Source: Lutjanus erythropterus
Lineage: Eukaryota > Chordata > Actinopteri > Lutjaniformes > Lutjanidae
Direction of reading: 5' to 3'
DNA length: 64,000 bases
NCBI GenBank assembly: GCA_020091685.1
Contig: CM034601.1
Location: 37,780,034-37,844,033, forward strand
Made by a program: the position numbers and the translations under genes. This document shows positions 1 through 26,339 of the stretch, piece after piece. The notes under the pieces are model-generated. The model was not told the origin of the DNA, did no database searches, and saw only the letters and a list, made by a program, of their open reading frames with translations. The number at the start of each line of letters is the position of its first letter. The first letter of the stretch is position 1.

Positions 1-565
1 AAAACAAAAACAAAACAATGAAACATGTCCCTGCATGCCTTCCCAATTTAAACTGTATGCACTAGGCGACACATTAAATTACCAAAGATACACAAATTGT
101 ATAAGAAAATTTTATTTTCTCCAATGTATTGTTTTTAATCATGAGACCCCACCAGATGCAGCTCATAATCATCCCAGCCACTAGTCATAGCGTGGAGTCC
201 TCTTGTTAGTTTATGGTGGCAAATGTAGTTGCTTCTGAAGCCCCAAACCAGACATTAATGGGTGACCATAAACTGACCAGTTCTCAGTGACCACGACCAC
301 AGGACGGTCCAGTCATTAACAGGTCGCTGTGGTTGTCAAGGGCCATTTAAGCACATTAGACACGGTCCGGCTAGCATAACCTGTTAACCGCTTCTTACAG
401 TGGGAGACTGCTGGAGGCAACACAGGACAAACATTAGAGGTTAGTTCGTTATGAAGAAGCCCTGGTCAGGATCTCTGAGGGAGGTAACAGAATGCTGGAC
501 AGAGGCCAGCGATGGAGCACAGACAGAGAGGAGGGGCATGGGGTGTTAAGAAGTGGGTGGTAAGC

Positions 566-570
<5 letters not shown>

Positions 571-620
<50 letters not shown>
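571..620. repeat. (CA)n microsatellite
   Basis: Uninterrupted CA dinucleotide run of about 25 units inside the vmp1 intron; likely polymorphic. Confidence 0.97.
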
Positions 621-622
<2 letters not shown>

Positions 623-3600
623 GTGAGATGCTGGAGGTTTGAGGGGCTGGTCCTGGTGATTTATCCATGTGGTTTCACCATATGACTCCATGTTCAGAAA
701 CCTCTCCCTGACTAGCAGACAGACACACTCACTCTGACCCCCCACTGAGGGATGCATTATACACCCAAAGATAACAAAGACAAATGATTTGAAACCTACT
801 TTACAATATATGTACAAATTCAGGACTTACAATACAAACTTAAGTAACCTCTCATTGTACACATTCTAAAAGGAGAACTGAATATAATTTTGTTGTGCTA
901 ATTTGTAATGACTTTACCGAGTATGGGTTAAGGTTAGAGGCACAATGATTAGTCCATTAACTGATTGGTCAATTAGTCAATCAACAGAAAATGTGTTGGC
1001 AACTATTTTGATAATCAATTCAGTCATTTTTTCCTGCTTTTCTCTGTCATTTATGATCAGCTGAAAAATAATAAGATAAAGCAATTTGGAGACATTACTT
1101 TGGGCTATAGGGAACTGTGATGAGCATTTTTTCACATTTTCTTTGACATTTTATAGACTAAACAATTAATTTATTAATCATAAAAATAACTGGCAGATTA
1201 TCAATGATGAAAAAAACTGTGAGTTGCAGTCCAAGGAAATATGAGTCATTCACAAATTATCATAATTTAATAACCCTGTTGTAGAACCAGTTAATAATCT
1301 TTTTATGGCAACCTCATCTGACCAGGGAAATACCAGTTCCAGTGTGTAGGTGGCAAATTAAAAAATTCTGAATGAACCAAAAATTATTTTATGCAGTACT
1401 GACTCTGTCAAAAAACAAAAGAACATGCAGTGAAGTAAAGTTGGTCTGTGTTTTATTTATAGTTACATAATAATGTAAAATGTGCACAAAACATATGACT
1501 ATGTATAGTATAATATGTACAGAAATGCGCATTTTGATTCTATGTATTATATATTATATATATGATATTATATATCATATATAAATAACTGCCTTTTGAA
1601 CAGATTACAATAGGAAACCTTTATTTATCTTTATTTACTTTCATTCATTTTCAATTTTGTTCTTTATCGTCAAAATTAGAGCTGAAATGATTTAATCAAT
1701 TCAAGGAAATGGCAATTCATTGATTAACTGTTCACATCTAGAGGTTTTATAATAAATTGCCAAACAATCTTGGGTTCCATCTTCTCAATTGTGAGGCTTT
1801 GTTGTTTTTCTTCGACTTATGTGATTAACAGTAAATTGGCTGTATCTACAAATTATTTTCATTATTGATTAATCTGAAGATTATTTACTCAATTAATCGC
1901 TTTGTACAGTCTAAAAAATTTTTTTAAAATGTGGAAAATACTCACAATTTAGCTGAGTCAAACATGACATCTTCAAATTGCTTCTTCCACCCAACCAACA
2001 ATCCAAAACCCAAAGTCTCTTAATTTATTATTATGAATGACACAAACAACAGTAAATCCTTACATTCAAGAAGGTGAAACTGTCAGATGTGATTTTACAT
2101 AAAATGAGGATAACAATTTACAAAAATAGTTATATTTTAATATGTTAATAAATGATTTTCCTTTGATGAATTAATAGACTAATTGTTGCAGTTCTAGAGT
2201 GTTACTGTAGTTGGGCAAATTAAGCAGTTGGAAGATAACACCTTGGACGTATTACCTGACTTCTTATAGAGCAACAAAATAATCAGCAGATAAATAAAAA
2301 TGAAAATAATCTGTTGTTAAAAGCCTAATCACAATAATCCCTCCTCAAAAAACTAACAAACAAACACACACAAAAAATATATAAAATATGAATTAAAAGA
2401 GCTGATGCATCTAACATTCTTTTTAAGAGTGATGGTGCTGTGGATGAATTATATCAAAGTGCAAACGGTGTATGCTCTATGTTTGAGTGTGTTTCATTTT
2501 GCCAACTGAAACTTATGAGGGGAAACAAAATGTTGGTCCCCATAGAAAGTCCATTAGCATAAAAAGCAAGCTGATGCAGCTACTGCTACACAGACAGCTA
2601 CACCTGAGGGTGGGTGAGGGTGTGACGGGTAGCTGAAAAAGCACTGGGTGACCTTCACAGTAGAATGTTATTACAAAACTATCTTTCAAATAACTTAAAC
2701 ACCTGCAGTCTGCCAGCAGTGCTCTGGTTTGGTCTGGTCAGGTTTGGCTTGTTCTGGCAGGGTTCTTGGTGCCATTCCAGACTGGCTACACACTAAGCCC
2801 ACTTTGGCCCGGGTCTGGCTTCCTGTGGGTTCTGTGTGTGTGAGAGTGAGTGTGTGTGTCTTTCAGAGGGAATAGTTATTGTACTTGGTATTAACAGGAC
2901 TCCTGGGGCCTCCAAGACACAGACAGACAGACGCATGCCTTGGATGGCTGGAGTGTGACAGTTCAGATTGAGAAGCTCTTAGAAACACACACACACACAC
3001 AAATCTCCCATTTACACATGTCTCGGGTATTTATCTTCGAAGGAATTTGGTGAAGATGAGTAAGTCACAAAAGATTTGGGTAGATCCTTGTCCCCAACAT
3101 CATGAGAAAAAAAAAATGAATTACTTGAAAATCATAGATGAAAGCAACTACTGTTTGTTTTTTCTGTCTCTGCACTATTTACCAAAGGAATTAAAAGCTC
3201 TTTCGTGGTATTTTATATTTAAACCCAAAGTTAAATAATTCCCCTCATGAGCAACTGTAGAAGCATAACTTAACAGTGAAAAATCCCCAAACCAACGTAT
3301 CTTTATGGTATGTAAGTAATACTGCCTGTTCAGTAGTGGGAGGATCAAATCCGAGCGATAAAGTTCTGACACACTATCTAGATGTAGTTAAAAATTAACG
3401 GCTTCAAATTGAATTTAAGAGGTGTTGAAGTTAAAGTGAGAGATCTGTTACTGCAAGCCAGTGGTGAGTCAAGAGTAGCTTTTCAGCTTTTCAAAGAACT
3501 ACTGAACTTGATCCTGATGTTTCACTCATGTTCCGGGTAACATGCATGCAAGGTATCAACTCTCACCTTAGTGAACAGAGGAGTGATTTTGCTATGTCCA

Positions 3601-3972
3601 GTCACGTCTGACACAGAAAACACGGACAGTGAAGTCAAGAAAACTTATGAATCAGTATTGTGGCAATGTTTATATAGTAAATCCACACCCATCAGAGTAA
3701 ATTCAAGTTTTTCTAAAGAGCCAACCCGGAGTGTTATCAGTTCTAACTTTAGGAAAAACTCTCTAATCGAGTAATTATAAAAACAAACAAAACACATGTG
3801 AGTGGTGGAAAATTTAGTCCCAGTCATATAGACCAGCAAGAGTGTGTGAGTCACAAATGAAACAAAGCATGGTTTCTGTCTTGTGTGAACGTGAAGGTGC
3901 CCTATTGTTTGCTTGTGGGATTGTAGCATGGCTCATAAAAGTCAGACAATGGTCAGGTGAGTGAGGGGTGCA

Positions 3973-3973
<1 letters not shown>

Positions 3974-4009
<36 letters not shown>
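3974..4009. repeat. (AC)n microsatellite
   Basis: Perfect AC run of about 18 units. A TG run of about 14 units follows at 4176-4203, so the two are arranged roughly as an inverted pair 165 bp apart. Confidence 0.97.
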
Positions 4010-4014
<5 letters not shown>

Positions 4015-4175
4015 AGTGCACACAGACACATACCAGTCCTTTGTCCAATACCCTACCATGCTGTGACCGAGTTTCCCTCACCCACATGTTCTTGTCAGAC
4101 TGTGAATGTGTGGGTGGACTGCACTTTACAGTACAACAGCATATGAGCGGGAGAACTTTAGCGGACCTGAGCAGC

Positions 4176-4203
4176 TGTGTGTGTGTGTGTGTGTGTGTGT
4201 GTG
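4176..4203. repeat. (TG)n microsatellite
   Basis: Perfect TG run of about 14 units, partner of the AC run just upstream. Confidence 0.95.
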
Positions 4204-7200
4204 ATAGTACTAACAACAATGCAGGGACAGTGTGTGGAAGCCACACTCTCAGACCTGCTCGGCGCTTACAGCGATAGTTGGGGCTAATTAAAGCTGTGCT
4301 CCTGGTAATTGCCAACAGCCAAAACTTAATTTTAGGGGGTTTGCTGGGGAAAATCTGTATATTCTACACAAACCTCCTCTGCAACCTATAATTTAGCAAT
4401 CCTAAAAAAAACTGAATATAGAAAACTACACAATGTTCTTTTATTTAGTTGAGCCACTGGTTTATTTTTTGAAAGACAAGGGACTGTAAATCATGAGTCA
4501 TAAACACGCTACAAACATGGTTTGATTTTTTGCTATCCCATAAGACTGCTTTGTTTCCCCAGTGGCTGCTGACATTCATGCTCCCAGAAAGACACAACAT
4601 GTACACCTCTCACTGAAACAGCTCAAAGCCAAGAGGGAGAGAAAAAAAGACTACCCTAGTTGCTATTATGTAAACAGCAACGTGCGCGGCTTCAATTATA
4701 ATGACTTTAATTCTTTGTTGCTGTTGATTTAACGTTGAGCACAACAATTTTCATGCTGCCCATAATGACTTAATGGCAACAGCCATTACTGAAAGTAATT
4801 TAATGGTGGATGACTCAGATGAGCTCTCTTCTAAAATATTTACAGCATTCCCAAGCTTTCAAGAGTCACACTCATCGCTAACCCCTTCTCAGTTAAAAGA
4901 GGATTTATGGAGGGCAGTGACACTAGTTGTCACTAGAAAACAAATACTTAAAAACCTAAGTGGGGATGAAAGCCGGTACCACTCATAATTGTGATCTTCA
5001 CAATCATTATGGAGGATACATGCGCAGGTGCAGGACTTTCAGTGAGCGTACGTGTGCATGTGTGTGCACTGATCCTCGCCTCCGCAGCCCATGCCGAAAT
5101 GAGATCTCTCCAGTGTTCCTGCGTGATTTTATTGTTTTCATGGTCGGTATTATAAGCACCCACCCACTACCTCCTCCCTCAGAGCAGCTGGATAAAATAC
5201 ACTTGATGGTGTGCCAAGAAGAGTGTTTTTTTTTCTTCTCTACGCTTGAGTTGCAGGGTTTTATCTTTCTCCAATAACCAGTCCTGTCCATGTACAATGA
5301 TCTCCCGCAGTCTCAGCGGGATGCAAACACAGAGAGGAGACACAGGGCAGCAATTGCCCATGTCAGGGAACAGGAGAGCTGCCACTTCTGCTCTGGTTTC
5401 ATTGACTGGGATGGTTTGCATGTTACTGGCTCTGCATCCCCCTCTGCTGGTGGCTCTGCAGTACTCTAAGAAAATTTCACTGCTTCCCAACAGCCACTGA
5501 GGATGTGTGCTGTTAATATGTGATGTATCATCTTTTATTTCAAACAAAACACCTATTAGCTGTAAAAGATTGTCATCTCAGTTTCACATAGGTTAAACAG
5601 AAACTTTCTCCAAACGCCTGGTTCAATGAAGTGTCAGCAGAAAAAATGTGACCACACATTTACTGTAACTAGAGGAAATGAAAGAATTAGCTTCAATCAA
5701 GGAATTAAGTCCTTTAAAGAAGGCAGAAAAGAACAAACACATGATGATAGCTGGAAAGGTCACATGACAGCCCAGAGTCACATGTCATATCATGTGAAAA
5801 TAGCACTACAGACGACCTTACTGGTTACTAGATGTGCTAGTGCTCATGTCTTTCCATATCTTACAAAAAAGTAGGATTTACCAAAGGCAATAGCAATCTA
5901 ATGTTACTATTGCAATGAATGTATTTTGGCAGTAGTTAGTAGTTTTACCATGTTCTTTAGTGATATGATATAATGTGGATTCTTCAGTTTTCTCGTGTTT
6001 TTTTTTGTTATCCTATTGTAAAAATCCAAATCTTTTAAGGTCTCTTCTGTTTTCCAGATTTTCATTTACTAAGGGGACAATATATGAATCTTCAGCTGGA
6101 GCCTTTATGTGAATGAAAATATTGATAGTTGGCATCAGTATTTATAGTCGATTTTATTATGATTCAAATGTGTTTAACATGTGTAAAGTACAACAATATT
6201 AGTCTGCACTGATTTTTCTGGTTTATCGACATCTTAAGACCACTGGCTCCCTCTACTGACTGTGATTAGTAATGACCTGGGTCAGTTACAAACTTTGTAT
6301 TGACAATTTACAAATCAGTTATTATTTACAAATAAAATAGCTTAAAATAATTTCTATTCATTTATGAATTGATTAATCTATTCATTTTTTGACAGGGTAT
6401 TTAATGACATAACTTAATCATGGTAGATTTGATTCTATGTAAAACACTGTTTAGCAGAACGTAGCCTAACCTAGGACTGGAAGTGCCACTAATGATTATT
6501 TTGTTATAATAATAATCATAATGCAAGTAACAATGATTTTCAATCTACCAGTTTCTCACAGAATAGCTGTTTGGTCTACAAAATGTCTTTAGATGTCTTC
6601 TTTTGTCCGAGCAACAGTACAGTCAAATAGAGCCCAATCGATATATCAGTCAATCAGTATTATTGGTCGATGTTGGCCAATCACGGCTATATTGGACTAT
6701 CAGTATCAGTATCAACATATATGTCATCTGATATGCCCCATGTGAAAACTTCTTTTTTTTTAACAGAAATAAATGATGGTTGTTTTCATTTGTTTACTAA
6801 ATGTATTGTTATTTATAATTAATAAAAATAACGATGAAAGTGTCAGCAGTTTCAGCACAATGACATAATTTTGGATAATAAAGTTTATTGTTTAAATGTA
6901 AAATATCCTCCCTCAGTTACATACTTTTTGCAACAAGTGTCAACCACTTTTGAGGGATCAATACAAAAATATGATTGCTTGATGTATATATTTTATATTT
7001 TTTACCCCTTAATATTTGTATCAGCTCCAAAATCCAGTAAACCACAAAAAAGTCAGTTTACTATAATAAAAGAGTAAGATACATTTGGATTTTTTTCTTT
7101 TAAAACTAGTAATCAAAACTTTATTATCTGCAGGTCAATTAATTGATTAATCAACTGATTGTTTGAGCTCTGCTCTCTAGTTTACTCAGTTCCTCACACT

Positions 7201-8759
7201 CTTCAGCAGTTTACTGAAGTGAAATGTATTTAAGTGTTTCACTAGGTTGATGACTGGTTGAGAAGCTGTGCAATTACAGTTCATTGTTCCACTTCTCCCC
7301 TGAGCTAGTGTATATCTCTAGTGGTGCCCTTGTATATCACTTACAGACCGACTGTGGTGGTGTTCTTTCCAAATGTTGACATGGGTATAAATCAAAGTCA
7401 AGAGCTGGTAAACACTCAGGCCCAATCCAGTTTTCATTTCTAGCATAATATTAAGTCTGATGGACAGAAAGCAAAACAGTGCCAGACAGGTCAAGCTGCA
7501 AGAGTTACACTTGTAAGTTTGAAGGGACATCTTAGAGTAGCAAGTGTTCTGAAATTGTCTGACCCAGTTATAATCACTGACCCAGTCCTAGTTCCTCAAA
7601 ACAGGCCAACATGTCTGCTGGCACTTGCCACTGTTCACTTACCACAGCAGTACTTAAACTTTTTTTACTGTCAGAAATCAGAAATATCTGTCAGGACCCA
7701 GAAATCTACAAAATCACTTAGGAATCCCAATGGCTCCTTTAAACATGCTTTCGACAGAAAAGAAGATGTATAATTATAATTCTCTGAGGTCAGTTTTGTG
7801 CGTCTTACTTGTGGTTTAGGCTCACAGAGAGGAAGAGAGGAAGCAGATACCAGATCAGACAGGGTTCCTTATATAAACAAATATGGTTAGACTAATAGCT
7901 CAGGCCAATATTAGGCTGCACTTTCATTAGAAGTTGAATAACAGTCAATTAAAGATATTCATTTTATACATAATATATCTAAGTAATACATGATCCTCAC
8001 TGACCACAGACTTTTTTAGTCAAAAATTTGATCTGGATGTCTGACCAGAGAATTCATACCAGTGTGGACAAGTTGAAATGCCATCAACAGGTTCAGGTCT
8101 GTAAGTCTATACAAGCCTGCAATGTTTCAAGGCTTAAAGCATTGTCTCATGTTCTAAATGCAGTTTCAGAGGCATTTCCGACCTACAAGAAGTTCAACTG
8201 ATGTGAAACACAGAATGCATTAAAGTGCTATTTTTATTTAGAGGCATTCAACACAAAATAAAAAAAAACATTTCACTTGAATATTCACAGAAAAACATCA
8301 TGTATCGGTATATTAAATCCAAAAATATCTGCACTAGTATCGGTCTTTCAAAAACAATATCAGTCTAACTCTATAAAAAATGCACGACAGCAGCTCGAGC
8401 AAGGAGCACCAAGTTCTGTCATGAACCCAATGACACCGCAACCTGCAGTAGCAGCCATGCTCACTAGATGGTGACATCCTACTTTAAAAACCCCTGAAAA
8501 ACTGAGCTGGGTCACTACGGGAGAGTATAAAAAAACCCTCTCAAATTACATTTGGAGCGCAAGAGTTTGGCTTTTAAAAACAGCAGAATGGAGGACACGC
8601 ACTTCAAAGTTTCCAGTTCAGCTCCACTGGGCAAGGGCACACGAGAGCAACAGTGGACTCCCTGATGACAGATGGACTCAGAGCAGTGAAGACAAGCAGA
8701 TGTTTTGGGACCGTGATCTGATCAGCAGCAGAGACCCAACACCTCCCCATGCTCCAAAA

Positions 8760-8985
8760 CGGAGCAAAAACACTCAGACTTGGGGGAAAAACAGAAAGAA
8801 AAAGGAAGGGAGAAGGAAAGGGGGAGTAAAAGGGGAACTATAAGCGGAGGAGAGACATAAAAAGGAGAACGAGCAAGGGGAGGGAGTGTAAGAGAAAGTG
8901 AGAGTGAGCAACACAGTGGGGAGCAGGAGAGCAGGGAGAAAGGAAAGAGAAAGAACTCGGAGAGGGGGAGGGAGAGTGTTTTTAT
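8760..8985. repeat. Polypurine (GGGA/GAGA-rich) low-complexity tract
   Basis: About 220 bases almost entirely A and G on the plus strand (polypyrimidine on the vmp1 sense strand), roughly 400 bases downstream of the vmp1 exon at 9386-9496. A second GA-rich tract lies upstream of the same exon at about 9560-9735. Open frames over both tracts are compositional artefacts. Confidence 0.85.
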
Positions 8986-9367
8986 CCTCATGTGCACTCA
9001 GTCAGAGGGGTCAGTGAGTACGATTGTTCCTGGACTGCCTGTCAAAACAGTGCGGCTACCACAGTGCCTATTCATCTCCGCCCCACTCTGAAATGCACGC
9101 GCGTACAAACCCATGCTAACACACTCACGTATGCATGTGCAAATGCATACGGAGTCTCCAAAAGCTTTTAATAATGCTCTTACTAAAGCCTTAGCAACAA
9201 CCCAACAACAGCATCAACACAGCCTTTTGAGACCTGCGTCACTGCACCACCATCATGCACTGTGTTTGAGTTTCAGCTCTGTTCTAAACATGCACAGGCA
9301 AGTGAATAACTGCAGTGTGAACAACTTTTTAAGACTGCTAACAACAGCAACTTGTCGTGAAGCGTCA

Positions 9368-21003
<11,636 letters not shown>

Positions 21004-23977
21004 CTTCTTCAGCAGGAGGTCCTGCAGAGGGAAGACATGGGCCTTTAGCACAGCATCATGCACACCACACCAGACCCTGCTCGCCAAATCTGAAACTGAC
21101 ACGAGCCCAAAACAAATACAGACTCACATGCAACAACACAGCATTCTCTACACTCAAACATGTCTGTATACACAGCAGCTGACCAGCTGGTGTTGTCCTG
21201 CTCCTGTCCTGTATCTTGCAGATTACTGGTAACCCAATCAGGCCTGTGCATTACCTGATGGCTACTTTAATTAGCACCAGTGTCGATACTGGGAGCACAT
21301 GCAGGTCTTATACACTTAATCATATGTCAAAGTGGAAGGAACAGTGATATATATATAAATAATGGCTTAAGATGTGGTCCTGCCATTTGTTTCTTCATTA
21401 CATTTACTCAGCAGAGATCCACACACATTCATACACGTGCCTACAAGCACGTGAACAGAGTGTCTCACTACAGAGCCTCAGGTCTCTCAGGAATCTGTCA
21501 GTGAGCAGTGAGATGGGGACTCTGACATGGAGGTATGCAGCTTACCATCTGGTGGAATTGTCAGTGTCTCACACACATATGCACACACACACTCAGAGCT
21601 TAATCCCTCTATCCTGTGCCCTAGGTCTGGGCCTCTGGCTCCTGTTTCCATGCATCCATGCTGGCTGGGCTGCAGACACCGTACAGCACTGATGTTACAG
21701 CGAGCTTCAGAACCTGTCTGATACTTTCTGAGGTTTGTGAGAAATGCTTTGATTTATTTTCCATCAGTTTCAGATTATTGCTGCAGTACGTTTCCAAGGA
21801 CCTGAAAATGTTACAGACCTCTTAGTGGGTTCAGCATGTTCAGGTGTCAAGTGTTATCTTGACGGGCAAACGCACTGAACAGCGAGGTTGTGGGTACTTT
21901 GCAGGATTATTCATGCAACTGAAGTGTACCACAGAGGAAAATAAGAATCTTCTCAGATGATTAGACTGTGAAGCATTTGGAGAGCTGTTCATGGCCTTCT
22001 CAGGGAACCACAAACAAAAGCTTTTCATCACAAACCTTAAACCTTGAACACACACTCAAGAAGCACTGTGCCAATGTTTCGTGCACAATAGTATTTAATA
22101 CACCCTATCATTTCTGCTCTTGCACCCAAGAGAACAATGCATTGTCTAAGAAAAGGGCTCAACAAAGTGCGTCAATGAGTGATATCCTGTCAGCAACAAT
22201 AATTATAGAATTTGGTGCCAAACAGGTCACTTTTTACGCAACATGAACCTCAGCTGCCACTGTACATGCCTGGGCTTTATTCTACAGAACGGTTCATTTG
22301 ATTATTAACTAAACTTTGATGCATTGCTCATAATCAGTACCTAGTAAACCATTTCATAACAACACTACTGCTTGAGTGAAACACAGTAGCAGCGCTGCTC
22401 CAGCACTTGATTGCACAATCGCTTCTACCAAAACAACCCAGACCTGTTGAGTAACTCTTGTGCGAGGGACAATGAGAAACTCAACACAGAGCACACACAC
22501 TTTAGGATGAGAAATTTGATAAGTAATATTCACATTTCAATCAGAGACAAGCACAGTGCACTGGAGAGGTTTAATTTGACAGCGTAAAACAAAAGCAAGG
22601 CTGTAATATAATAGTCTATGGTGTAATTTAGCTTGATGCATCATGCAGAGAGGTTAAACTCACCGTTCAGCTGATGATTAATCCACAATCAACTCTGAGC
22701 TCAAACAAACCCTGTGCTGGAGCCCCAGTGGCAATGTAGGGCAAAAGTACGCTACCCATGAACTGCATCATAACTTGAGTGCAGGGTGTGGTGATGGAGG
22801 GGGCCAGTGAGGGATAGAGCACTGATACAGAGTTTGCCGGGGGAGGGGAGAGCAGGCTGACAGAAGAGAGACACAGAAAAAGAAGGGAGAGATTTCATCA
22901 TTTGCCTGGTGGAACCTCCAGAGAGCCAGTCTAATTAAAGGCCTATAAATAAGTGGATCACTTTCCTGGAGCGCACTTCTAACACTTCTCAGTCCTCAGA
23001 AGGTTTCACACGGAGAGTGAATGAATGGCATTTGGGCAAAGAGAGCTCAGCTAATTCCCAAATTGAAATAAAAACACCTCAGGACATCACATTTTTCAGG
23101 TCATAACTAGAAACAGAAGACCTCGACTGCATCCCGACATGTTTGAGTTTCAGCGCCACCTTGTTTATCAGAGTGAGAAAAGTATCTCAGAAGTGTTTCT
23201 GGTGAAAAAAATTCAGAGTTTCTGAATCACTGTCTCGTGGGACCTTATTAAGAGGATGAGGCCTTCAGTGTCATCTAAAACTGCAGGACTTCAGTGACAG
23301 TGTATGTAATGTGCATTAAAGTGCAAAACGTGGATGATATCTGTGTCAAGCAGTGTTTGGCGGCTGCCCAGAGGTCTTAGCACTGAAGTCAGATCAGTTT
23401 CCTCCTGTTAAGTGTTGACCTGTAATATTGCTATGAGGTCACTCAGTTCATGTAAGAGAGGCTTCGGGTTTAAAGGGACACTTCAACCCCCCCGTAGTGA
23501 AGTTGAACAAGTAATGAGAGGTGCAACAATTAATTGATAAATCGATAATGTAAATGCAATATGGCTTACAGCAATTTTCAAATCAGAGTAGGTGCAATAA
23601 TGTGCGAAATGTGTGTCAAAATAGCATTTTAAATTAAATATTGTCATGCAGCAGAGCTGTGCTGGCCTACACATCATACAGGCTTATGAAAATAGATTTG
23701 CTTGGTGTAAATTACACACTTTTATCATGTTTTTCAATTTTGGAAATGGGAATAATGATGTAAAAAAATAGTATTCCCTCCAGTGTCATATCAATCAAAA
23801 ATCATTTTAATATGAGTTGCTCAGTTTTGGAGATGTCAGCTGTAGAGATGTCCGCCTTCTCTCCAATATAATGGAACTAGATGACACTTGACTTGTGGTG
23901 CCCCCCCCCCCACACACACAAACACAAAAAAAACACATTTTAACAATACAATTGCAATGTCTTGTCCTAGAAATCAT

Positions 23978-24271
23978 GACCCAGTTACTCAAGATAATCC
24001 ACCGACCTTGTTGTGAGCAGTTTCATACAGGAACTACACCAGCCAAACCAAACAACTGCACAGAAGGAAGTGTGGACGAGAGGCTCATGGTTGCGACAGT
24101 GCAGAATGTAAACTTTAATAGCTGAGTGGTAACCGTTCCTCCATGAGTAGATGCACACTTCCTTCTGCACGGTGATACGACTGGCAGGTGTAGTTCGGTA
24201 CAAAGAAAATAGTTCCTGTATGAAACTGCTCACAACAAGGTCTGTGGATTATCTCCAGTAACTGGGTCATG
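23978..24271. repeat. Large imperfect palindrome with about 60-bp arms
   Basis: Left arm 23978-24037 starts CATGACCCAGTTACTC and contains TTGTTGTGAGCAGTTTCATA. Right arm 24212-24271 is its near-exact reverse complement. A second inverted pair, GAAGGAAGTGTG and CACACTTCCTTC, lies inside. Likely a MITE or the centre of a longer foldback element. Confidence 0.8.
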
Positions 24272-26339
24272 ACTTCTGGAAAATGACATTGCTCAACTCA
24301 GCTTTGAGCAACACAAGCTGAATGCAATCTAGTTGTAACTATGTATTTTTTTTATTTTTGGATGATCTGTCCCTATATTTTTTTTTTATCAAACTAAACA
24401 CTGATGCTGGATACAGTAATGGGCACCACAGCCCACACAAATAACCCCAGCACTTACAGGCAAAAAGTACAACCTAGCAGTGATGTGTCACAATACTTAT
24501 AGAGAGGGGTGAAGCAATTTCTCATTGTTATATGTGAGGTTTTTCAAAATAAAAGTATGAAAGATCTGGTGAAAACATCTAGCACACTTAGAAGAAAATA
24601 GTGCTGTACCTTTTGTCACTGGAACAATTGCATCTTGGACGTGCCCCAGTAACAGTACATCACACAACCCACTTTTTTAAAGAAAAGGGGTTAGAGAAAA
24701 CTATCTAAAAATGAATACATCTGCACTTACGATTTTGTTTTGCTTTTTGAAAAATGTGGACCTCATATCCATGTCTTTCTGATATTTTAATCAAAAATTC
24801 TATGCACAATAAATCAGTTTGAAGTATGCAACCTTTAAAAGGTTTGCTGAAAATAGAGACAAACATTCACACATGCATCCGTTCAGTTTCTGTATGACAA
24901 CCTAAATCCAGGGTCGTACAGAACGTTTCATACGCATCATGTGGACAAGAAAAACGCTTTGCTCTGTCACTTCTCAGCCAACCAACATTACACAGTCGTC
25001 TGAGTTTACAGCAGCATGTCAGTCCTTATGCAGCACGCTATCTATAGGCTAGATCTTGGCAGTCGGTTTTTGCTCTGTGTCATGTCATGTTTAAGATGAT
25101 ATACTGCACTAAATTACATGGAACCTGTACCTGCCTGACAAATAACAAGAGGAAGATGTATGTAGAGAGGTTTGCAAACAGGGTATGAATGAAACTACTC
25201 ATGTCTTATGAAGAATGGACAGTTTTATAGAGCTTGTTCCTGATCTTTATTCAAGAATGTGGTCTTTCAGCTTGAAAGCATGACGCACTGATGTCACATT
25301 CAGATGTGTTTGTTATTTGTGATGTAGAAAAAAGTATTTACCATGTGGATATTATAAAATGCTGCACATTTTGTCTGCAGATGAAAGTCTCACTAAAAAT
25401 TGGGGCTAATTAATCAAACTATAATTGAAGTGCGATATCTAAATCTGAGAAGCTGCATTTTTTTTGGTAAAAGTAAAATGTGTGACAAACAGTATTATAA
25501 TGAAGTACCGTGGTGTTGCAGAGATGCCTTGGCCTACAAATCTTCTTCTCCAGATGTAAAAAAAAAATGTCTGTTTGGTGCACACCCAACAAAGGCCCCA
25601 CCATCATGATGATTTTTTTTTTTTTTTTTGGTGAAAATTAAAATTGTGATGCAAATTCCCTCTAATGAAATAAAAAAAGAACTGACCTAATGTGCATATG
25701 TCTAAGATTTATGGGAGATGCTGAATGGCAAATTAAACATCTTTTTTTAAATAATGAAGAGCAGACATTTTATCAGTAAGTACAGTAATAGATACCAATC
25801 TGTTTATGGACTGAAAACCCCATATTATGTATGTAGACTCATGTTACATTTCTACATGGCTTTATTTCAGGTGCCTGAAGTTTTAGGTGCACTTGGTGTT
25901 TTCATCACGTCAGAGGATCTCTGCTTTGCTCAGCAGAGGGCAGTATCAGCCTAAAAGTTGCTGTTGAACTGGCAGGATAACAAGTCCAGGTGAGAAAAGT
26001 GAGGTACCTGAGGGAAAGCACCTATCGAACTGCTGAGGGGTTAACAGATCAGGCTGCGGTTGTGGTTGTACCCGGCTGCCGCAGGTGAAACTGAGTGAGT
26101 GTGAACAAAACGTTCCTGAAGTAAAAAGTATTAGTTAATCTTACCTGGATGAATAAAAGGTAAATATGATTGTAGCTATGAGTTCAATATTATTATATAT
26201 GTTTTGCCTGAGAAGAGCAGTGCCAGCCGATTAAAACAAAGTAAGATGCAGCAGAGAGAAACTCAGAACAAACTTCAGTTCTATTTGTCTCTAAACAGGC
26301 AGCACATGGTGCCAACTGTTTGAACACGGTGACTGATCC

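Noticed and set aside
4773-4988. 71-codon plus-strand frame with acidic, apparently normal composition
   Set aside because: Isolated inside the vmp1 intron, with no splice partners, promoter or recognised domain; length is expected by chance.
8722-8997. Minus-strand open frame rich in S, L and P
   Set aside because: It is the translation of a polypyrimidine tract; composition alone explains its openness.
22655-22700. Minus-strand noncoding vmp1 first exon ending at donor 22664
   Set aside because: The donor GAACG|GTGAGT is good, but there is no nearby promoter-like or CpG sequence. One splice-like motif in 7 kb is expected by chance, so it was left as a note only.
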